Assembly: GCF_042676065.1 (NCBI RefSeq)
Contig: NZ_JBHTJO010000001.1
Location: forward strand, 1,612,001 to 1,676,000
Direction: 5' to 3'
Source: Methyloligella solikamskensis
GTDB lineage: Bacteria; Pseudomonadota; Alphaproteobacteria; Rhizobiales; Methyloligellaceae
Length of the DNA stretch: 64,000 nt
Each line of letters starts with the position of its first letter. Within the stretch, counting starts at the first letter, position 1. The position numbers were made by a program, and so were the translations under genes. Of this stretch, positions 18,702-27,263 are shown piece after piece. The notes under the pieces are model-generated. The model made no database searches and was not told the DNA's origin. It saw only the letters and a list, made by a program, of their open reading frames with translations.

Positions 18702-18870
18702 GACGCCCTTGCCTCCTCTTCAAAGCGGTCCGCGATTCCAGCTATCACATTGTTTTTACTTAAGCTTGGCGGACGCTCATACCTATAATTTACGTTTCGT
18801 CCTCAGCATCAACACAGTGAAAGGGCGAGAATTGGCCCAACAGCACTGTCATGTCGGTCGCAGTGTCGAT

Positions 18871-18942
18871 TGTTCGCAGGTGCACAAAAAGAATTCGATC
18901 TAAGCTCACTAGAAGTGGATTTTGTTCGCAGGTGCACAAAAG
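18871..18942. repeat. Perfect direct repeat of 19 bp, two copies 52 bp apart
   Basis: The 19-base word TGTTCGCAGGTGCACAAAA occurs at 18871-18889 and again at 18923-18941. The start-to-start distance of 52 bp is about five helical turns, so both copies would face the same side of DNA. Each contains the palindrome GTGCAC. They lie between divergent genes, the second ending 56 bases before the metalloprotease-like ORF. A pair of operator sites is the simplest reading; no regulator is identified. Confidence 0.6.
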
Positions 18943-18997
18943 ACACTGTTGCGGGGTCTGAGTGTCACGGTAGAGTCAAACAACTGGGAACCTTTTC

Positions 18998-19543
18998 ATG
19001 AACGGCGGACGAAAGATGCGTCTTCTGTTTTTGCTTACGGCAACGGCTCTGACCCTAGGCGTGTTCCGGTTGGGTAGTGCTGACGCTCGGCCCATGTGGC
19101 TGCCACAGGTCGAGAACCCTTACTGCAAGGTGGCGACCTTCGCGCTTCCCAGCATTCCCGAGCAAGCGGCCTCCCTAACCGACGATGACGGCGAGGGGAT
19201 TATCGTGGTCAGCGGTTCGACCATGACCAAGGCCCCGGCCTACAGCCATTTTCTTCTCGCTCACGAGTGCTGCCATCATACTTTGGGCCACGTGAAAATG
19301 CTGAAAAAGGGGTTGGGCCAGCTTGGCCCGCAGCCCTTCTTCTACATCAAGCCGGCCTTGCGCAAGATGGAGCTGGAAGCCGATTGCTGCGCGGTGAAGC
19401 TTCTCAAGGCGAGCCACGAGGATGACAGCATCATCGCCGGAGAAGATGCGATGAGCGCATTTGGCGACGAGCCGACGGGCGCCCATTATCCGACCGGATC
19501 GGAGCGTGCGGCCAATATCGCGGCGTGTGCCGGGGTCGAGTGA
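18998..19543 (+). CDS. Secreted M48-like zinc metalloprotease-like protein
   Basis: The 181-residue protein has a signal peptide (MRLLFLLTATALTLGVF, then SADA) and a compact peptidase-like core. HECCH at residues 89-93 is an HExxH zinc motif, followed by a further His-His and LGH. ELEAD at 125-129 matches the ExxAD third-ligand motif of M48 peptidases. Cysteine pairs sit inside both motifs (HECCHH and EADCC), which is unusual. It is much shorter than HtpX or Ste24 and has no membrane helices besides the signal. An alternative start is ATG 19016. Function is inferred from motifs only. Confidence 0.7.
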   Translation: MNGGRKMRLLFLLTATALTLGVFRLGSADARPMWLPQVENPYCKVATFALPSIPEQAASLTDDDGEGIIVVSGSTMTKAPAYSHFLLAHECCHHTLGHVKMLKKGLGQLGPQPFFYIKPALRKMELEADCCAVKLLKASHEDDSIIAGEDAMSAFGDEPTGAHYPTGSERAANIAACAGVE

Positions 19544-19779
19544 GTCGCGGCTGCTAGGCGCGAGGCGCTCTCGAGGTTTCCAGGCTCGAATCATTTCCTT
19601 TCGGGCTGGTACCGAAATCCGTCACCTTCGCTCGCACGTATCTCCTGGGACGACGATCAGCCTGCTCGAATCATCCGTGGCGCCCTGTCACGGCAAGGGC
19701 ATAGTCGGGCGCTTTGATATAGACTGTCGGCAGGTAGCCGATGTGAAGTTTGCCGACGTCGGAGTCGGAGGAAGCAAGA

Positions 19780-20649
19780 GTGTTTGGACGTCTCGGCAGC
19801 GTGGGTGTTTTTGCGGGTCGGTATTTGGCCGTCGGCCTGCTCGCCCTCATCGGGTTCGGAGCGGTAGACGGCGCATATGCCCAAACGAGCGAAACGGAGA
19901 ATGCGGGCCCGCTCCGGGTCTGTGCCGATCCCGACAACATGCCGTTTTCCAACGAGGCAGGGCATGGGTTCGAGAACCGGCTCGCCGAACTGATCGCCGA
20001 CCGTCTGGGCCGCCGGCTGACCTATAGCTGGTATCCGGAGGCGCGCGGCGGCATGCCCACCCCCTTCAGCAACCGGGATTGCGCGATCGTCATGGGGTAT
20101 GCGCAAGGAACGGAGCTGATCGAGGACACCAACCCCTATTATTACACCTCCTATGTGCTGCTCTACCGGCGGGACGACGACAGCCTGGCGGGCGTGAAGA
20201 GGCTCTCCGATCCGAGGCTCAAGAACAAGCGGGTTGGGATCGTGGCGCGGACGCCGCCGGCGGCGCTTCTGGCGACCAACGGGCTGACCTCGAGCGCGGT
20301 GCCGTTCGAGAGCGAATCCGACGATGGCGCGCCGCGGCCGGCGCTGGAGATGATCCATGCGCTCGCCGAAGGCGATCTCGATGCTGCAATTCTGTGGGGG
20401 CCGATCGGCGGGTATTTCGCGCAGAACTCCCACGTTCCGATCCGGGTGGTGCCGCTGGTCAACGAGACGGCCGGTCCTGCGCTGATCTACGGGATCACCA
20501 TGGGTTTGCCGCCCAACGATCCCCAATGGAAGCATCAGCTGAACAAGATCATCGCCGAGAACCAGGACGAGATAAACGCGATCCTGCTGAGCTATAACGT
20601 GCCGCTGCTGGCCCCGGATGGGGAGCAGATCAAGTCCGCAGAGCGCTAG
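19780..20649 (+). CDS. Quinoprotein-dehydrogenase-associated substrate-binding protein (MxaJ/XoxJ-like)
   Basis: The 289-residue periplasmic protein has a signal peptide (LAVGLLALIGFGAVDGAYA) and a type II solute-binding fold like bacterial extracellular family 3: LRVCADPDNMPFSNEAGHGFENRLAELIADRLG, then YTSYVLLYRRDD, and LAEGDLDAAILWGPIGGYFA. This matches the family recalled as TIGR03871, found beside methanol and other PQQ alcohol dehydrogenases, which includes MxaJ and XoxJ. No dehydrogenase or cytochrome gene adjoins it here. GTG 19780 is chosen because GGAGGAA sits seven bases upstream; TTG 19750 is weaker. Confidence 0.85.
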   Translation: MFGRLGSVGVFAGRYLAVGLLALIGFGAVDGAYAQTSETENAGPLRVCADPDNMPFSNEAGHGFENRLAELIADRLGRRLTYSWYPEARGGMPTPFSNRDCAIVMGYAQGTELIEDTNPYYYTSYVLLYRRDDDSLAGVKRLSDPRLKNKRVGIVARTPPAALLATNGLTSSAVPFESESDDGAPRPALEMIHALAEGDLDAAILWGPIGGYFAQNSHVPIRVVPLVNETAGPALIYGITMGLPPNDPQWKHQLNKIIAENQDEINAILLSYNVPLLAPDGEQIKSAER

Positions 20650-20652
20650 GCG

Positions 20653-21954
20653 CTACTGCTTGGCGGTCTCGTAGATCTCGCAGCGGGTCTCGTCCTGATC
20701 GATCCCCAACGTATCGACCAGAACGTCCGGTGCGCTTGGGTGAGGGAAGCCCGGCTGGGGCGAAACGGACACCACCACATTGTCGGTGACCAGCAGGATC
20801 GGCTGACGGAACTGGCCGTCCCAGGCGCGATAGGTGTGCTTGATGCCCTTGAAGCCGTTGAGCTGGAATTTGTCCGAGTGGATGAAGTCGCGGATGGTGT
20901 CGAAATCCGCATTGCGGTTGCGCGTGATCGCTTCGCCCACAGACCGGGCGGCGATATAGGCGTGATAATCAACCGGCAGCATGATGCGGCTGTGCTCTTC
21001 CTCGAAATGGTTGTTGAGCTGGCGTGCGCCCCATTTGGAATGGGCACCGTGCCAGCTTTCGGGCATCAACCCCGCCGTGCCGACCACGGGACGCAGTGCA
21101 TCGCCCCGATAGGGGGCGTAGGGGGACCAGGCGCGGCCTTCGTCCGCAACGACGATGACGTCGTATGACGCGACATCGTCGCCTTCGGCGGCACCCTGGC
21201 TCGGGCCGGGAATGGTGCCGATGTCGTCGCGGTCGCGGCCTGGGATATCCTTGTAATTGCGTCGGTCGACGATATTGCCGCCGAAGCGCTCCGCGGCGCG
21301 TTCGATGGCGGCTGCATAGGCCTGATCGCCCTTGGTGGGGCCGGCCACGAGAAGCCAGTCCGTCCATTCCTCGGCGATCAGATATTGGGCCAGAGCGTCG
21401 GCCAGCATGAACCGGTCGGGCGCGACGTGGAGCACGTTGTCCCGGCACTGCTCCTGGCGGAGCTCCGTCTCCGGCGCGCGGACATTGAAGAGGAGCACCT
21501 CCTTGTCCTTGGTTGCATCGGCGAGCGCCAGGAGGTCATCGGCCGGCGCATCGACGATCACGTAGCGGATGCCCTGATCCAGAAGCTCCTGCAGACCGGC
21601 GACCGCGTCGTCGTCAGGACCAACCCGCTTCTCCTTGACGGAGTAGTGATCGCCCAGGAATTGGCCGGCGGAGTTGTTCTCCCGCAAGGCGGTGTCGGCG
21701 CCGGCGAGGCCGATATCCTCAGGCTCCTTGTCGAGACGGGAGGCGGGCAGGGTGGTCGGTCGGGTCACCTTCTTGAGGTAGCCGATCTCCACCTCGTTCA
21801 CCTTCTTCCCGCTCGTCTGGGCGGGGTTGAAGGCGTCCGCGGCCGGGGCGGGAAGCGCCAGCAGGACGGCTCCGAGAAACAGGATAGCACCGGCCAGCAG
21901 CACATGCGGGGCCGGGCGCGCCACGCGGGTAGAGGCCATCGCCAACTCCTTCAC
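20653..21954 (-). CDS. PQQ-alcohol-dehydrogenase-associated ABC-type substrate-binding protein
   Basis: The 433-residue protein has a signal peptide (VLLAGAILFLGAVLLALPAPAADA) and a Leu/Ile/Val-binding-protein-like (type I periplasmic) fold. The matching stretch starts EVEIGYLKKVTRP and continues through RYVIVDAPADDLLAL and LLVAGPTKGDQAYAAAIERAAERFGG. It resembles the family recalled as TIGR03863, associated with PQQ alcohol dehydrogenase systems that often also carry an ABC exporter. The matching permease and ATPase genes are not in this window. It converges with the MxaJ-like gene, with three bases between the stops. Confidence 0.85.
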   Translation of the reverse strand: MKELAMASTRVARPAPHVLLAGAILFLGAVLLALPAPAADAFNPAQTSGKKVNEVEIGYLKKVTRPTTLPASRLDKEPEDIGLAGADTALRENNSAGQFLGDHYSVKEKRVGPDDDAVAGLQELLDQGIRYVIVDAPADDLLALADATKDKEVLLFNVRAPETELRQEQCRDNVLHVAPDRFMLADALAQYLIAEEWTDWLLVAGPTKGDQAYAAAIERAAERFGGNIVDRRNYKDIPGRDRDDIGTIPGPSQGAAEGDDVASYDVIVVADEGRAWSPYAPYRGDALRPVVGTAGLMPESWHGAHSKWGARQLNNHFEEEHSRIMLPVDYHAYIAARSVGEAITRNRNADFDTIRDFIHSDKFQLNGFKGIKHTYRAWDGQFRQPILLVTDNVVVSVSPQPGFPHPSAPDVLVDTLGIDQDETRCEIYETAKQ

Positions 21955-22156
21955 AACCGTTTACGGCTTTCGCCTTCAGGCAAAAGATCAGGAAGATTTG
22001 GTATCACCTCCGGGAATTCATGGCAATTTGTCGCAGGCAGGCTCGCGGGTGGTGCGGCCACAGCTCGCGCAAAAGTGAGGATAAGCGCGCTGTTCAGAGG
22101 GTTTTAAGCGCTGGCTTATGTTAGTTTTCGGCAATTCTTTTATGGGGGGCTTTTAA

Positions 22157-22828
22157 ATGGAATTGTCTGTTGGAGATGCAATCAAGCAGGGCTGGGAGAT
22201 CTTCAAGTCCCGCCCGTGGTTCTTCGTCGGCGCGTGCGTGATCCTGTTCATTGCGTCCGTCGTGGTCGGAATGGTCACCGAAGGCATCGATTCCGTGCTG
22301 ATGGGAGACGCGCCGGTCGATCCGGAGGTCCCGAGCAGCGGCACCTTGATCGGCAACCTCGTCAACTTCCTGCTGTCGACGCTGATCAACATGGGCGCCA
22401 TCGCCTTCTTCCTGAAGGCGTATGACAGCCTTTCCGACGTGTCCTACGGCGATCTGTGGCACCCGCAATCCTACCTGCCGTATCTGGCGGTCTCGATCCT
22501 GTTCGGCCTGATGATCGGCCTAGGCATGCTGCTGCTGATCGTGCCGGGTGTGATCGCGCTGGTGGTCTTCTTCTTCTCGCCCTTCATTGTGATCGATCGG
22601 GCCATGGGCCCCATCGAGGCACTCAAGGCGAGCATGGAGATCACGAAGGGCCACCGCTGGCAGCTGTTCTTCCTGGTGCTCGCCATTATTGGCATCAACA
22701 TCCTGGGTGTGCTTGCACTGTTCATCGGTCTGGTCGTGACCATCCCGGTCACAACGCTGGCGATCGTGCATGTCTACCGGCTGCTGGGCGGCGGAGCCGT
22801 TGCGCGGCCCGCGGATGCCACGCTGTAG
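22157..22828 (+). CDS. Multi-pass inner-membrane protein of unknown function
   Basis: The 223-residue protein has an amphipathic N terminus (VGDAIKQGWEIFKSRPWFFVG) and about five hydrophobic helices. It contains KASMEITKGHRWQLFFLVLA, a pattern seen in small membrane proteins of the DUF975 or glycerophosphodiesterase-membrane-domain type. No catalytic residues are recognised. GGGGGG lies 10-15 bases upstream of the ATG, and a strong terminator follows the stop, so it is a single-gene unit. Confidence 0.65.
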   Translation: MELSVGDAIKQGWEIFKSRPWFFVGACVILFIASVVVGMVTEGIDSVLMGDAPVDPEVPSSGTLIGNLVNFLLSTLINMGAIAFFLKAYDSLSDVSYGDLWHPQSYLPYLAVSILFGLMIGLGMLLLIVPGVIALVVFFFSPFIVIDRAMGPIEALKASMEITKGHRWQLFFLVLAIIGINILGVLALFIGLVVTIPVTTLAIVHVYRLLGGGAVARPADATL

Positions 22829-22847
22829 CTTGAGAGCTCATTGATTG

Positions 22848-22880
22848 GAGCCGGTCGCCTCTGGCGGCCGGCTCTTTTTT
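22848..22880 (+). terminator. Rho-independent terminator
   Basis: A 12-bp stem (GAGCCGGTCGCC at 22848-22859 with GGCGGCCGGCTC at 22863-22874, one G-U wobble) closes a three-base loop and is followed by six T. It lies 20 bases after the membrane-protein stop codon. Confidence 0.9.
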
Positions 22881-22997
22881 GTCGCCTAGGCACGCCTCTC
22901 TCCACCGGCCTCTCTCAGGCAAAGAAAACGCCGGGTCCATGGGGAGCCCGGCGTGAGGAGAGAACTCTTAAGAAGCGAAGTCTTGGGATGAGGCGCG

Positions 22998-24251
22998 CTA
23001 TTCCGCAGGGGTGAGCTCAGGCTCCTCCTTCTTCGGCTTCAGTGCCTCGGCCGCATTTTTCGGATTGCGATACACGTAAGGCTTCAGGGGCCGGCGGGAC
23101 TCCTCGCGGGCCATCGCGGTCATCTCGCCGTGATAGGGCGACAGGGCGCATGCGGGGTCCGTATTGGTCGGATCGCCGGTGATGGCCATGGCCTGGCAGC
23201 GGCAGCCGCCCCAATCGACTTCCTTGAAGGCGCAGGAGCGGCAGGGCTCTTTCATCCAGTCGGTGCCGCGGAAGGCGTTGAACGCCTCGCCGTGCAGCCA
23301 GATGTCGAGCAGCGGCCGGTCGGCGACGCTATCGAACTCGAGCTGCGGAATGCTCTCCGCCGCGTGGCAGGGCAGGGCGAGGCCTGCGGGCGTCACGTTC
23401 ATGAAGCCCTTGGCCCAGCCGCCCATGCAGGGCTTCGGGCGCTTCGCGTAATAGTCGGGCACGACCATGTCGATCGTCAGGATGCCTTTCAGGCGCTCGC
23501 GTGCCGCTTCCACCACATCGACGGTCTGCATGGTCTGCTCATAGGTCGGCATCAGCATCGCGCGGTTGAGATAGGCCCAGCCGTAATACTGCACATGGGC
23601 GATCTCCAGACGCTGGGCGCCCAGCTCGATGGCGAGGTCGATATAGCGGCCGACATTGTGGATGTTCTGGCGATGGATCGGCGCGTTGATGGTGAGCGGC
23701 AGACCCATATCGGTGACCCAGTTGGCCGCCTCCAGCTTCTTCGCCGTGGCGCCGGGATAGCCGCCGATGCGCTCTGCGTTCTCCGCATCCACGTCCTGGA
23801 AGGAGATCTGCACGTGATCGAGGCCAAGCTCCTTCAGCTTCTCAAGACGCTCGCGCTTCAAGGTGACCGCGGCGGTGATGAGATTGCTGTAGAGGCCTGA
23901 GCGGGCGGCCGCGGCGACGATCTCTTCCAGATCCTTGCGGGCCGTGGGCTCGCCGCCGGACAGATGCACCTGGAGGATGCCCATCTCGCCGGCCTGCTCC
24001 ATCACCGAAACCCATTGCTCGGTGGTGAGCTCCTTGTTCACCCGCTCCAGCTCGATGGGGTTGGAGCAATAGCCGCATTGCAAGGGGCAGCGATGGGTGA
24101 GCTCGGCCAGGAGACCGATGGGCGCGCGTGCGCACAGGCCGCCAAGCGGGTCCGAATCGCCGGTGACGCCGCTGGTCGGCTCGTCGTCCACCGTGACGGA
24201 CTCCAGATGCTCGTTCTCGTCGCCTACGTGGTCCTTAAGCTCAGTCGTCAT
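22998..24251 (-). CDS. pqqE: PQQ biosynthesis radical SAM enzyme PqqE
   Basis: PqqE forms the Glu-Tyr carbon-carbon bond in the PqqA peptide, the first chemical step of PQQ synthesis, and works with the PqqD chaperone. The radical SAM motif is C55-x3-C59-x2-C62 (HRCPLQCGYC). The SPASM region has further Cys in PKPCMGGW, LALPCHAAE, EPCRSCAFKEVDWGGCRCQA and DPACAL. It carries about 40 acidic residues before the core that typical PqqE lacks. ATG 24251 follows AGGTGAG; GTG 24260 is the alternative. Seven or more bases separate it from pqqD, so it is the last gene of a pqqCDE unit. Confidence 0.95.
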   Translation of the reverse strand: MTTELKDHVGDENEHLESVTVDDEPTSGVTGDSDPLGGLCARAPIGLLAELTHRCPLQCGYCSNPIELERVNKELTTEQWVSVMEQAGEMGILQVHLSGGEPTARKDLEEIVAAAARSGLYSNLITAAVTLKRERLEKLKELGLDHVQISFQDVDAENAERIGGYPGATAKKLEAANWVTDMGLPLTINAPIHRQNIHNVGRYIDLAIELGAQRLEIAHVQYYGWAYLNRAMLMPTYEQTMQTVDVVEAARERLKGILTIDMVVPDYYAKRPKPCMGGWAKGFMNVTPAGLALPCHAAESIPQLEFDSVADRPLLDIWLHGEAFNAFRGTDWMKEPCRSCAFKEVDWGGCRCQAMAITGDPTNTDPACALSPYHGEMTAMAREESRRPLKPYVYRNPKNAAEALKPKKEEPELTPAE

Positions 24252-24267
24252 ATTGCTCACCTAAGCG

Positions 24268-24573
24268 TTAGAAGGACTTCAGAAATCCTTTGTCGGCCAA
24301 GTCCTGCAGCAGCTCGATCACGTCTTTTCGAATGACGTCGACCGGTGCCGAATATTGCTCGGCCAGGGTCTTGGATATGTCCTCCACGCTGCTGGCGCCG
24401 TCGCAGAGCTGAAGCACTTCAACGGCGATCTTATCCGGCGTCAGAATCCTTTCCGGCGCCAGAAGAATCCATCTGTCGCGCCCCTTATCGTGACGGAGCT
24501 TCAGATAAGGGGGCAAATAGGGCTTGGTGCCTGATTCAACGATCAGGCGGCCAGGCCGGTTCGTTTCAGCCAT
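24268..24573 (-). CDS. pqqD: PQQ biosynthesis peptide chaperone PqqD
   Basis: The 101-residue PqqD binds the PqqA precursor and presents it to PqqE. Family features are YLPPYLKLRHDKGRDRWILLAPERILTPDKIAVEVLQLCDG, then a winged-helix region with VEDISKTLAEQY and a C-terminal VIELLQDLADKGFL. Its start overlaps the end of pqqC by eight bases, implying translational coupling. It is a separate protein, unlike the PqqCD fusion of Methylorubrum. Confidence 0.95.
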   Translation of the reverse strand: MAETNRPGRLIVESGTKPYLPPYLKLRHDKGRDRWILLAPERILTPDKIAVEVLQLCDGASSVEDISKTLAEQYSAPVDVIRKDVIELLQDLADKGFLKSF

Positions 24574-25306
24574 CTTGCTCCGCCGGTACGAATGCGCCTG
24601 GGGGAATCATTCCCGGATCGTAATACGCCAAGTAGAGCGCATCGAGCTGTACCCAAAGAACATTGGTCTTGAAGCGGAGCGCATCAAGAACGCCGGCTTG
24701 GGCTTCCGGCGTGCGCGCGTGCTGCTTCACATATTCGAGCGCAAAGTCCGCATCGCGGGGCGCCTGAGTCAGCCGGCGGCGGAAATACTGCATCACGCTA
24801 TCGTCGATGAAGTCGTAATGCTCCAGCATGCCGGAGATGCGCTCCTCGTGGATCTTCGGGGCGAAGAGCTCGGTCAGCGAGGAGGCAACCGCCTCAACAA
24901 GCGTCTTCTCGCGGACGAAATTGACATAGGCCTCCACGGCAAAGCGCGTAGCGGGCAGGGCGCCTTTCATGGACTTCACGTAGTCCTCGTCGAGACCCAG
25001 GCCGGTGGTCAGCGCCAGCCAGCGCTCGATGCCGCCTTCCTCACCCGGCGCGCCGTCGTGATCGGTGACGCGGTGGGCCCATTCCTGGCGCAGCTCCCGG
25101 TCGTAGCAGCGGCTCATCAGGGCGGCGTCCTTGCGCGGCACCGCCGACTGATAGCAATAGCGGTTCAGGGCCCAGGCTTGGACCTGGCCCTTGTTCAGCT
25201 TGCCCCCATGGAGCAGCTTATGGAACGGATGCTTGTCGTGATAGCGCTCCGCACCGATGGCGCGCAGCTCCGCCTCCAGCTCATCTGGGCTTAGAATCTT
25301 GGTCAC
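24566..25306 (-). CDS. pqqC: Pyrroloquinoline-quinone synthase PqqC
   Basis: PqqC is the cofactor-less oxidase that performs the last ring closure and oxidations giving PQQ. The 246-residue protein carries HPFHKLLHGGKLNKGQVQAWALNRYCYQSAVPRKDAAL, then EEGGIERWLALTTGLGL and FVREKTLVEAVASSLTELFAPKIHEERI. It matches family length and the helical-bundle active-site residues. GTG 25306 is chosen because GAGGAAA lies upstream; a frame open to 25393 adds an unrelated leader. No pqqA or pqqB lies between it and the next gene, so those must be elsewhere. Confidence 0.95.
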   Translation of the reverse strand: MTKILSPDELEAELRAIGAERYHDKHPFHKLLHGGKLNKGQVQAWALNRYCYQSAVPRKDAALMSRCYDRELRQEWAHRVTDHDGAPGEEGGIERWLALTTGLGLDEDYVKSMKGALPATRFAVEAYVNFVREKTLVEAVASSLTELFAPKIHEERISGMLEHYDFIDDSVMQYFRRRLTQAPRDADFALEYVKQHARTPEAQAGVLDALRFKTNVLWVQLDALYLAYYDPGMIPPGAFVPAEQDG

Positions 25307-25570
25307 GGTGTTTCCTCGGTCTTCTCTTGCATGGCCCGGGCGGGACCGATCCGCACCCGCGTCTCCTGCAAGTTTATTCTTGCAGCAGATCATAACCGAA
25401 TCCGCGGGTTTGCGTCATGAACACGAGAAAACGCGAAGATGAAGAAATTCCAACAATCCGGCGGATTGTCTGGCGACCCGCGCAATGCCGTCGGGACGAA
25501 GAGCAGATGCCTCCAGAGACCTTTTTGTTGACGAATCAGAGGCTTACTGCGGCGCCCTAAAGCTCTCTCG

Positions 25571-25598
25571 GAGCGTGGGCCTGATCAGGCTCACGCTC
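25571..25598. terminator. Loopless inverted repeat overlapping a stop codon
   Basis: GAGCGTGGGCCTGA at 25571-25584 pairs with TCAGGCTCACGCTC at 25585-25598 (one G-U), so a 14-bp stem can form with the stem tip acting as loop. Its last base is the first base of the stop triplet of the acidic-protein gene on the minus strand. No T-run follows on either strand, so it may be a transcript-end stabiliser or a weak terminator. Confidence 0.45.
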
Positions 25599-27103
25599 TA
25601 GATCGAGATCTGCTCGTCTGGATCCACGTCTTCATCGTAAGGGTGAGACGGCAGGGTATCCGGCTCCTCCTCAGCTTCCGGGGCCCTTTCCTCGGTCTCT
25701 CCCTCATCCGATTCTCCCGCCTCAGGTGCGGCTTCCTCAGTGTCGGGTTGCGCCTCGGGCTCCTCAGCCTCAGGCGCCTCGGTGGCCTCACCTTCCGGCT
25801 CTTCCGCGGACGGCGCCTCTTCGGTCTCCGGTGCCTTCTCCTCGACGGGCGGCATTTCCTCGAGCGCATCGGCGTCCGGTTCCGGCGCCGTCTCGGCGTC
25901 TTCGTCGGGCAGGGGCGGGACTGGCGCCTTGTCTTCGGACGACGTCTCGTCTTCTCCCTCGAAGGTCGGTGCCGGGGGCGGGCCGGGCTCGGTGACGTCT
26001 TCGTCAGCCGGTCCAGTCTCTTCTGTTGCGGCCTCTTCCTCAGCCGCCTCTGGGCTCGCGTCTTCCGGCTCGGCAGGCTCCATCTCCGCTTCGACATCGG
26101 CCGGCGGGGCTGGGGCCTCTTCGGCTTCGGTCTCTGCTTCGTCCGTCTCGCTCGTCTCAGGTGGCTCGCCGCCATAGAGCGGGCCGTCGACCTCTGGCTG
26201 CTCGACGTCCTCGTCTGCCGGCGTGAGATCCTCGACGGACTCTTCGGCGGCTTCGTCCGCGCTCTCTTCACCCATGAGATCGTCTTCGGAGGCGAGAGGC
26301 CTCTCCGGCGCGGTCTCTTCGGTGGCGGGCGCTTCCGGCGTCGGCGGTTCCTGCTCAAGCGCCTCTTCGGCGATCTCGTCTTCCGTGGCGTTCGGATCGA
26401 TCAGGTGGAAGGACTGGCGGAAGCGCATGGCTTCGTCGCTGCGCGCATGGCCGGGCGGGCCGGCTGTCACCAGCATGTAGATCCGGTCGCCGGACGGGAG
26501 CAGATCGATCAGATGGATCAGGTTGTTGGACTTGTCGATTGTGGTGGCTTCGTAGCCGTGCTTGCGGGCGATCCTCGCCGGCCCCTGCTTGGAGACGCTG
26601 GAGCCTGAGCCCTTGGCGTAGGCCTCCACCAGGCGGCGGTAGTAATCGACATTGGCATCCGGCGCGCGGCCTTCGGGGTATTCGAAGACGATGGCGTGGT
26701 AGGCGGTGCCGTCACCCGGATCGACCTGGTAGTCGTGTTGGATCAGCGGCGTGTGGCCGGCAACGGGCTTGGCGGTGATCTTGGGCTGTCCGGGCAGGGC
26801 GACGGAAAAGAGCTGTTCCGGCGCCTTGAAGACGACCCAGCCGTCTTCGGTCCAGCGGCGCTTGAGGGCCTCTCTGGCGGCCTGTTCGTCCTTCTTGGTC
26901 GGCAGCGGAGGGATGACCGGGCCTTCGTCGACCTCTGCATCCGGATCGGCGTTCGCCTCGTCACTCGAAGGATCTTGCGGGGGATCCTGGGCCCAGGCGG
27001 TGTCTGAAATCCAGTTTAACGGCTTCAACTGGGTTCCGGCTGGCGCACAAAGCCCTAGGCCGCCAATCGCCAGACTGGCGAGCGCCACAACGACAATCCG
27101 CAT
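25598..27103 (-). CDS. Secreted protein with a long hyperacidic Glu/Pro/Ala-rich tail
   Basis: The protein is about 501 residues. A signal peptide (MRIVVVALASLAIGGLGLCAPAG) is followed by a globular region (~75-235) with WVVFKAPEQLFSVALPGQPKI and LIDLLPSGDRIYMLVTAGPPG, similar in style to periplasmic lipid-binding-like proteins. The remaining ~260 residues are low-complexity Glu, Pro, Ala, Asp and Thr with almost no Lys or Arg. The tail is surely disordered and strongly negative; roles such as metal or cation buffering are only guesses. ATG 27103 is preferred for the GAGGGAC five bases upstream; in-frame ATGs lie at 27115 and 27145. Confidence 0.75.
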   Translation of the reverse strand: MRIVVVALASLAIGGLGLCAPAGTQLKPLNWISDTAWAQDPPQDPSSDEANADPDAEVDEGPVIPPLPTKKDEQAAREALKRRWTEDGWVVFKAPEQLFSVALPGQPKITAKPVAGHTPLIQHDYQVDPGDGTAYHAIVFEYPEGRAPDANVDYYRRLVEAYAKGSGSSVSKQGPARIARKHGYEATTIDKSNNLIHLIDLLPSGDRIYMLVTAGPPGHARSDEAMRFRQSFHLIDPNATEDEIAEEALEQEPPTPEAPATEETAPERPLASEDDLMGEESADEAAEESVEDLTPADEDVEQPEVDGPLYGGEPPETSETDEAETEAEEAPAPPADVEAEMEPAEPEDASPEAAEEEAATEETGPADEDVTEPGPPPAPTFEGEDETSSEDKAPVPPLPDEDAETAPEPDADALEEMPPVEEKAPETEEAPSAEEPEGEATEAPEAEEPEAQPDTEEAAPEAGESDEGETEERAPEAEEEPDTLPSHPYDEDVDPDEQISI

Positions 27104-27263
27104 TCTGTCCCTCATTGCGCTTCGTTTGATTCTCATCTTTATCACAGGCCGCTCGGCTGGTCCCGATCACCGTGGGTTCGTACGAGCTTTAGGAACTCTC
27201 CTTGCAAGCCGTTGTTTGTAAGCCTGAGGGCAACAGCCAATATTTCCGGCACTTCACTCGTTT

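Noticed and set aside
25417..25560. 47-codon plus-strand frame upstream of pqqC (MNTRKREDEEIPTIRR...)
   Set aside because: No clear Shine-Dalgarno, charged and low in hydrophobic pattern, no recognisable family; it is not pqqA, which would need the conserved E-x-x-x-Y motif.
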